27,922 nucleotides of DNA from Lachnospiraceae bacterium UBA2734 (GTDB lineage: Bacteria > Bacillota > Clostridia > Lachnospirales > Lachnospiraceae). The stretch lies in the NCBI GenBank assembly GCA_002353635.1, contig DEKA01000039.1, positions 46,414-74,335 on the forward strand, given 5' to 3'. Shown one piece after another: positions 23,294 to 27,922 of this stretch; position 1 is the stretch's first letter, and each line of letters starts with the position of its first letter. The position numbers were made by a program, and so were the translations under genes. Below the pieces are notes generated by a model. That model was not told where the DNA came from, did not search any database, and was given only the letters and a program-made list of their open reading frames with translations.

Positions 23294-24706
23294 TCAGAGA
23301 TACCATGCAGCTCCAAGGCCGCCCAGCAGAACGTATACAGCGATATACTGCAGGATACCTGTTACATATGCATTCGGAATGGAGAGCTTGAGGAAATCCT
23401 TCGACTCAACCTTCGAATAAGCAAGTCCCCATGCTACCCAGGACTGCGTGATGCAGGAGCCGATGTTGACCGTGATGGTAGGGATTGCAAAAATTGCATA
23501 CAGGAACGGGATGGAGAACTTGGCTACGTTCATCAGAACGCCCAGTGTCGCCGCGCCGCATCCCACAAGAGTCATAGGTCCGCGGAACAGGCCCATAAAA
23601 ATGAGGGCTGCGAATACGATGCAGACAACCAGCTCGGACCTCGGCATAAAGTCGCCAATCACAACGTTGAAGTACGGAGAAGCGTACTTTGCAACAGAGT
23701 TGAACATAGGCAGTGTCAGCAGGAAGCCTACAAGAGGAGCTGTATCTACAACGCCGTCATAATAGAGCTTGTTGACCAGCTGGCAGTTCTCCTTGAATGT
23801 GCCCTTCATTCTGCCGCAAAGGAACAGTGCTGCGAAACCGGCAATAACAAAGCCGCCGATAACGGAGAAGTTGAAGGCGATGTTCAGAATAACGGGAACG
23901 ATAGGGAGAATCAGTGTATACAGCGGAGCATCCTTCTGTGCAGCCTGCGGATTTCTCGTTTGTGCAGCCCACGCGTGGCTTCTCTTTGCTCTTGCGAGAT
24001 AAACACCTGTCAGGACAGTTGTGACAATGAGCATAATGATCAGTGCTGCATAGCCCCAGTGTGCTGCATACCAGCCGAGTGTGAAGTCAGGCATCTGGTC
24101 TGTCGTAAGGAAGAACGCACGGTACTGTGCAAAATTGACAGGGTTCAGATAAATACCTGCTGCAACTGAACCCATGAAGGAGAACAGTGCAATCGGCTTC
24201 GGAACACCGAGAGAGAAAAGAATCGGCAGAACGATGACGCCGATGGCGATAACAGGGCCTGCACCGGTCATGGATGTGAAAATGAGGCAGGTCACAATGT
24301 TCAGAAGAGCGATTGTGATGATCGGCTTGTCTCCGCCCAGCTCAACCGTCTTTCTGATCAGTGTGGATGCAATGCCTGTATCCATCAGGACGCGTCCGAA
24401 CCATGCGCCCCAGCATACGTTTACAAGTGTGGTGCCCCATCCTTCAGGTGCGCTCTGGTAAATGCCGTTCAGGATATCGACGAGCTTTCTTGTTGTGCCG
24501 TCGGAGAGAACCTGATTTGCACCGAACTTGAGCACTTCATTCGCATTCAGGAAGTCCTGTCCAACGAAGAGTGTTCCGACAAGGGGAAGAATTGTCCAGA
24601 TGAGCGTGATCACGAGGAATCCGATCATCAGGTTGTAGCCTTTAATGCAGTAGTACGCAAGGCCGAAGAAAGTCAGTAACAGAATGATACCAATAATAAA
24701 TGCCAT
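23294..24706 (-). CDS. Ion-transporter-superfamily permease (GntP/CitMHS/DcuC-like)
   Basis: A 470-residue integral membrane protein with about 12 helices. The segment LIFTSMTGAGPVIAIGVIVL and its later counterpart PMTLVGCGAATLGVLMN are the paired hairpin-loop regions of secondary carboxylate and gluconate carriers. A charged cytoplasmic loop (ARAKRSHAWAAQTRNPQAAQ) divides the two halves. These carriers take up organic or sugar acids with protons or sodium. GAGGAAAA seven bases before the ATG fixes the start. It heads the operon with the hydantoinase-like enzyme, the zincin and the DlgD-like reductase. The precise family is uncertain and could be a distinct clade. Confidence 0.8.
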   Translation of the reverse strand: MAFIIGIILLLTFFGLAYYCIKGYNLMIGFLVITLIWTILPLVGTLFVGQDFLNANEVLKFGANQVLSDGTTRKLVDILNGIYQSAPEGWGTTLVNVCWGAWFGRVLMDTGIASTLIRKTVELGGDKPIITIALLNIVTCLIFTSMTGAGPVIAIGVIVLPILFSLGVPKPIALFSFMGSVAAGIYLNPVNFAQYRAFFLTTDQMPDFTLGWYAAHWGYAALIIMLIVTTVLTGVYLARAKRSHAWAAQTRNPQAAQKDAPLYTLILPIVPVILNIAFNFSVIGGFVIAGFAALFLCGRMKGTFKENCQLVNKLYYDGVVDTAPLVGFLLTLPMFNSVAKYASPYFNVVIGDFMPRSELVVCIVFAALIFMGLFRGPMTLVGCGAATLGVLMNVAKFSIPFLYAIFAIPTITVNIGSCITQSWVAWGLAYSKVESKDFLKLSIPNAYVTGILQYIAVYVLLGGLGAAWYL

Positions 24707-24811
24707 AATTTTTCCTCACATAGTTAATAACTGCCCGGGCGCAGGTGTCATCACATCTGTGCCGCTCTCCTTACTCTCAGAAAGACCTTCTCTCTTCCTC
24801 CTTCCTCTTTT

Positions 24812-24824
24812 GCGGATAATCCGC
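24812..24824. promoter_or_regulatory. Short palindrome upstream of the permease gene
   Basis: GCGGATAATCCGC is a perfect dyad with six-base arms about 105 bases before the permease start. It may be an operator or an mRNA hairpin. I found no convincing promoter in this 206-base gap, so readthrough from the GntR gene upstream is possible. Confidence 0.3.
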
Positions 24825-24912
24825 GCTGACAGATATTCCTTTCTGTGCAACTGTGCTGTATCTCTCCGGCTCCCCGGACGGGGTGCCGCTCTATTTAACC
24901 GGAATGGCGCAT

Positions 24913-25617
24913 TCAGCTGCGGTCATCGCCGGAAAAATAATCCGGATGTATCTCCATCACCCTCTCGCTCTGCTGGAGGATGGAATCATAATAATTCTGT
25001 ACCAGCATATTCGCTGCGACCGGATCTCTCATCTGCAGGTAGTCGACCAGCATTCTCTTCGAGACATCCATGCTCTCGATCTGTGTCATAGGATATCCCG
25101 CGTCGCAGATGGAAAACGTCTCATACGACAGCCAGCAGGCTCTCAGAAAATCGCAGTTCATGCTATTCATGAAATCGTCCGCAAATTCTCTGCTGCAGAT
25201 CTGTGCGAGCATGCGGCGCATGGCGATATCTCTTTCCAGCCTTTCCCTGGTAGAAGCTGTCCTCTTCGTCTGCGCATGCATCCGGAGAAGAAGCTTCTCA
25301 TCGTTCGCAGTGAACTCCTTGCGGCAGGCACCAGCGATCAGACGGTCCGCGATCATGATGTAAGCTGCCGCACACTGACGGACATACGGCATATGAATCG
25401 GGGTGACATAAGTTCCGCTCTGCGGGAGAGCCTCCAGCCATCCCTCTTCGATCAGGCGGGAGAACACCTCGCGGACAATCGTCCTGCTGACATTTCTCTC
25501 CGCTGCCACCGCATTCTCGCTGACCTTCTCCCGCGGAGTGAGCTCCAGCGTCAGCATCCTGTTCTTCAGCGTATCGTAGATTTCTTCTTTGTTCGCCCTG
25601 TTCTCTGCGGCCGGCAT
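24913..25617 (-). CDS. GntR-family regulator with atypical FCD-like domain
   Basis: About 234 residues from the ATG at 25617, behind AAGGAAG; the frame reaches back to 25683 without a good ribosome site. The winged helix (about 12-75) includes RNVSRTIVREVFSRL and a wing around SGTYVTP. The C-terminal helical domain has FCD length, but the metal ligands are replaced: the D-x3-H position reads DIAMR, and the later His positions read Lys/Arg (MDVSKRM) and Tyr. It may bind ligand without metal. It lies just upstream of the permease operon on the same strand and is divergent from another GntR gene across an operator array, so it probably regulates itself and the permease operon. Confidence 0.85.
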   Translation of the reverse strand: MPAAENRANKEEIYDTLKNRMLTLELTPREKVSENAVAAERNVSRTIVREVFSRLIEEGWLEALPQSGTYVTPIHMPYVRQCAAAYIMIADRLIAGACRKEFTANDEKLLLRMHAQTKRTASTRERLERDIAMRRMLAQICSREFADDFMNSMNCDFLRACWLSYETFSICDAGYPMTQIESMDVSKRMLVDYLQMRDPVAANMLVQNYYDSILQQSERVMEIHPDYFSGDDRS

Positions 25618-25740
25618 CCGCTCTTCCTTCTTATCCGGACGCATCTGCCCTGTCCGGTCTGACCGCGGCTGTCCCACTGCCATTCCGGGTTCAGCCGTAC
25701 ATATAGATTATGGTACACAGCATGTATGCTTCGGCGTTTT

Positions 25741-25792
25741 GCATACAAGTTTCCGGATTTCTTGTGATCTCCGGCCGCAAAACTTGTATACA
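25741..25792. promoter_or_regulatory. Operators of the GCATACAAGTTT type near the minus-strand GntR promoter (copies 1-2)
   Basis: GCATACAAGTTT at 25741-25752 and its inverted form AAACTTGTATACA at 25780-25792 lie just after the predicted start of the minus-strand GntR gene. The second contains TTGTATACA, close to a full GntR-type palindrome. Confidence 0.7.
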
Positions 25793-25809
25793 TTGCTCGT
25801 ACACAAGAG

Positions 25810-25838
25810 AAGATAGCACTTTTATCAGGTCATTGCAA
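25810..25838 (-). promoter_or_regulatory. Predicted promoter of the minus-strand GntR gene
   Basis: On the minus strand TTGCAA (25833-25838) and TATCTT (25810-25815) are spaced by 17 bases, with a start point near 25803. Two operator copies follow directly. Confidence 0.5.
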
Positions 25839-25890
25839 TCATTATTTTATTGATTATTCATTATTTCTTTGATCATCCTTAATGCTTGTG

Positions 25891-25919
25891 TTGCTTTTTG
25901 CACAAACATACCTTACAAT
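25891..25919 (+). promoter_or_regulatory. Predicted promoter of the plus-strand GntR gene
   Basis: TTGCTT (25891-25896) and TACAAT (25914-25919) are spaced by 17 bases. Three operator copies lie downstream in the leader. Confidence 0.5.
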
Positions 25920-25949
25920 CCGAAATGAAATATTACAATTTTACTTTTT

Positions 25950-26060
25950 GCATACCAGTTTTGTATTCAAGTTTCAGATTCCGGCGACAGATCGGAAAAA
26001 GAGCGAACAGCAGACTGTTTTGCGCTCTCCAGCCCTTCCGGCAGTGGTAAACTTGTATGC
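25950..26060. promoter_or_regulatory. Operators of the GCATACAAGTTT type in the plus-strand GntR leader (copies 3-5)
   Basis: GCATACCAGTTT (25950-25961) and GTATTCAAGTTT (25963-25974) stand in tandem. An exact inverted copy, AAACTTGTATGC, occurs at 26049-26060, about 30 bases before the start codon. Confidence 0.7.
25996..26027 (-). terminator. Terminator-like hairpin in the divergent GntR region, minus orientation
   Basis: On the minus strand an interrupted stem (GAGCG and AACAG pairing with CTGTT and CGCTC) is followed by TTTTT. No minus-strand gene ends here. It could stop antisense transcription or be a leader structure on the plus strand. Confidence 0.4.
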
Positions 26061-26091
26061 ATAAATCAGATTGAACAGGCAGGACAGCATT

Positions 26092-26847
26092 GTGAAATCC
26101 AGTCACTACACAAAAAGACAGGCAGAGGACAACCGGCAGTTCGCTTACCGCGCACTCCGCGATATGATTCTCACCTTTCATCTTCAGCCGGGCGAGCGTC
26201 TTCCGGAAGTTGCTCTCGCACAGGAACTGAACATCAGCCGCACGCCCGTTCACGATGCGCTCGAGCGGCTCTGCAGAGATCATCTCGTATCCCCCCAGGA
26301 AGCACACGGCTTTCAGGTCTCGTCGATCAGCACAAAGAGAGTAAAGGAAGCGCTGTGGCTCGTAGATCTTTTTACAACTGACGTCATTCACGCCTTTTTC
26401 ACCGGCCATGTTGCAAAAGAAAAGATCGAGATTCTCAGATTCATGCTGGATGAAGGCGCACAGGCGAGAAAAAACGGCCATGTGCATCTCTTCATGCGGA
26501 CGATCTACAATTTCTTTACGCAGCTGTTCACATTCGGCGGTGAATACAGCCTCATATGGCGCGCACTCATGCAGTACACCTTCGATCTGCAGCGTATCAT
26601 CTACCTGATCGGTCAGAATGAAGAGGCCGGCGGTCAGCTTCTGAGGAATCTGCAGTCCATGGTGGCCTCTCTGTCCGTGCGAAACGATGACGCCGCCTGT
26701 GCTGCGGAAGAAGCTTTCTCACAATACATTATTCAGGAATTGAACGATCTGTCTGCCCGGTATCCGCAGTTCTTTGAGAACAGCGCAGGTTCTTCATCTG
26801 TGCAGGAAGGCCGAGGTGAACAGACGCAGGAGCTGCAGGCGCAGTAA
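26092..26847 (+). CDS. GntR-family regulator with divergent effector domain
   Basis: About 251 residues if read from the GTG at 26092, preceded by AGGCAGGA; a TTG at 26071 is an alternative, and no ATG start is available. The winged helix (about 15-80) includes LNISRTPVHDALERL. The C-terminal part is helical and of FCD-like length, but lacks the D-x3-H and later His ligands, reading IYNFFTQLF at the first position. A Gln/Glu/Ser-rich tail follows. It is divergent from the other metal-ligand-lacking GntR gene and shares the five-copy operator region with it. The M28 peptidase gene follows after about 90 bases. Confidence 0.82.
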   Translation: MKSSHYTKRQAEDNRQFAYRALRDMILTFHLQPGERLPEVALAQELNISRTPVHDALERLCRDHLVSPQEAHGFQVSSISTKRVKEALWLVDLFTTDVIHAFFTGHVAKEKIEILRFMLDEGAQARKNGHVHLFMRTIYNFFTQLFTFGGEYSLIWRALMQYTFDLQRIIYLIGQNEEAGGQLLRNLQSMVASLSVRNDDAACAAEEAFSQYIIQELNDLSARYPQFFENSAGSSSVQEGRGEQTQELQAQ

Positions 26848-26935
26848 CATTGCCTGCACAGCGCTGCGGCAGTGCAGAACTGAGCATAAAGAGACACCCC
26901 GCCAATGGCGGTGGTTTGCCCGTAAAGGAAGAGAA

Positions 26936-27865
26936 ATGGAATTTCCGGAGACGATATTTTCATATCTGACTAAGATCGCGCAGAAGGACCCGGATGCACG
27001 CAGAAGTGCAGTAGAGGATGTTCTCGAGAAGGAGAATATTTCTTACACGCTGCAGGAGGACGCCGCATCTGAGAAATTTCCTCGCGGGATTCGCAATTAT
27101 GTTTTCCATACGGGTGGGGAGAGCAATCTCCCGAAGAAGGGTGAAAATCTCTTCTGCGCGCACTACGATGCCGTGCCCGGATCATATGGCGCCAACGACA
27201 ACGCTGCGGCGGTCTGCATCCTGCTGGCGCTTTACCGCGAGTTCAGAGAAAAGAATGTATCAGCCTCCTTTGCCCTCTTCGATCTTGAGGAGAGCGGACA
27301 TGAAGGAGCGAAGCTGTACAGAGACATCATGAAGGAGGGAAAGGTTGCGGTGCCTGCACTCGCCCTCAACCTTGACGTCTGCGGATATGGCGATTCCATT
27401 GTGATCTGCGGAAAGGATCACGAGAGGAAGCCGGCTGCACGCCCTTTTGTCAGTAAAGAGGTGCTGAAGCGTCATAATGCTCAGCTTATGCACTATCTGC
27501 CGGAGAGTGATGACATCATTCTTCGAAGAGCCGGTATTCCATCACTCAGTATCGCGATTGTCCCGCGCTGGGATGTGCAGTACCTGCGCGCCCTCGGGGC
27601 GAGCGGCGGGGGACTCCTCGGCAGGACACCGGAATTCCGTATGATTGAGGGGGAGATGGAGGTCTCCACCACCATGCACGGCGGATACCGCGATGATCCG
27701 AAATGGATCCAGCCAAAGGCCATGCAGCAGGTATTCGATTATCTCGCGGATGCGCAGGAAAGCCCCTCTGCGGGGACAAAATTCTGGTCTTTCCGCCGGA
27801 ATGTTCGGCGGAGCACGGATGGGAGGAATGAAAAGGATGGACTACAGCAATATCTGCAGACTTGA
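26936..27865 (+). CDS. M28-family zinc metallopeptidase
   Basis: A 309-residue protein without a signal peptide or membrane helix. Zinc ligands and catalytic residues are in family order: His76 (AHYDAVPG), Asp88 (GANDNAAAV), Glu118/Glu119 (DLEESGHEGA), Asp147 (LNLDVCGYGD) and His248 (TMHGG). M28 enzymes are aminopeptidases or related amide hydrolases. AAAGGAAG just upstream supports the ATG at 26936. The last 29 bases overlap the start of the next gene in another frame, pointing to one transcript. The C-terminal 35 residues are basic and low in similarity to the core. Its place beside GntR regulators and a dehydrogenase suggests catabolism of a peptide- or amide-linked compound. Confidence 0.85.
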   Translation: MEFPETIFSYLTKIAQKDPDARRSAVEDVLEKENISYTLQEDAASEKFPRGIRNYVFHTGGESNLPKKGENLFCAHYDAVPGSYGANDNAAAVCILLALYREFREKNVSASFALFDLEESGHEGAKLYRDIMKEGKVAVPALALNLDVCGYGDSIVICGKDHERKPAARPFVSKEVLKRHNAQLMHYLPESDDIILRRAGIPSLSIAIVPRWDVQYLRALGASGGGLLGRTPEFRMIEGEMEVSTTMHGGYRDDPKWIQPKAMQQVFDYLADAQESPSAGTKFWSFRRNVRRSTDGRNEKDGLQQYLQT

Positions 27866-27922
27866 TGGCAAAAAGGCTCTCGTGACAGGCGGCACCGGCG
27901 GCCTTGGCAGTGAAATTGCACT
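27837..27922 (+). CDS. Short-chain dehydrogenase/reductase, N-terminus only
   Basis: The frame from the ATG at 27837 reads DGKKALVTGGTGGLGSEIA, the Rossmann nucleotide-binding start of SDR enzymes (T-G-x3-G-x-G). GGGAGG lies ten bases upstream; another ATG at 27828 is too close to that site. It overlaps the M28 gene by 29 bases and continues past the window. Confidence 0.85.
   Translation, partial: MDYSNICRLDGKKALVTGGTGGLGSEIA

Noticed and set aside
24867..24888. GC-rich stem just after the minus-strand GntR gene
   Set aside because: It has an internal mismatch and no U-tract, so I did not list it as a terminator.

Overview
The window looks like a chromosomal segment of a low-to-mid-GC Firmicute, most likely a clostridial (Lachnospiraceae-like) gut or anaerobe lineage. 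The basis is strong AGGAGG-type ribosome sites, TTGACA/TATAAT-type promoters, intrinsic terminators, a Gram-positive style lipoprotein with a Ser-rich linker, and a gene mix (MMPL-type RND exporter, ABC-F ATPase, TRAP transporter, several GntR/FCD regulators) typical of that group. This placement is an inference from style and was not tested. I saw no tRNA, rRNA, CRISPR array, transposase or integrase.

Region 1 (1-11.0 kb) is housekeeping and envelope. It holds a truncated MMPL-family exporter (-), a CPA2 cation/proton antiporter (-) divergent from a GntR regulator (+), an ABC-F ATPase (-) behind a large GT-C-like multi-pass membrane protein (-), then endonuclease III and a TraX-family membrane protein (+).

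Region 2 (11.2-20 kb, plus the operon arriving from 24.7 kb) looks like an acid-sugar catabolic island. It has a YhcH/YiaL-type protein (+), a LysR remnant, a complete TRAP transporter (dctP-dctQ-dctM, -), a NERD-like membrane-anchored protein (-), a zinc-dependent sugar/polyol dehydrogenase (-), a GntR/FCD regulator (+) and a DlgD/YiaK-like reductase (-). YiaK, YiaL and a YiaMNO TRAP transporter form one operon for 2,3-diketo-L-gulonate in E. coli. Finding all of these parts together points to uptake and oxidation/reduction of a related ketogulonate, gulonate or idonate-type acid. Three minus-strand units here share an ATGTATAC box immediately downstream of a predicted -10.

Region 3 (18.8-24.7 kb, -) is a likely operon: ion-transporter-superfamily permease, stand-alone hydantoinase/oxoprolinase-like ATPase with no HyuB partner, a possible small protein, an HExxH zincin, and the DlgD-like reductase. 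Its substrate is unknown; this is the least explained gene set in the window.

Region 4 (24.9-27.9 kb) is a pair of divergent GntR-type regulators lacking the usual FCD metal ligands. They are separated by about 470 bases holding five copies of a GCATACAAGTTT-type operator. An M28-family peptidase and the start of a short-chain dehydrogenase (+) follow.
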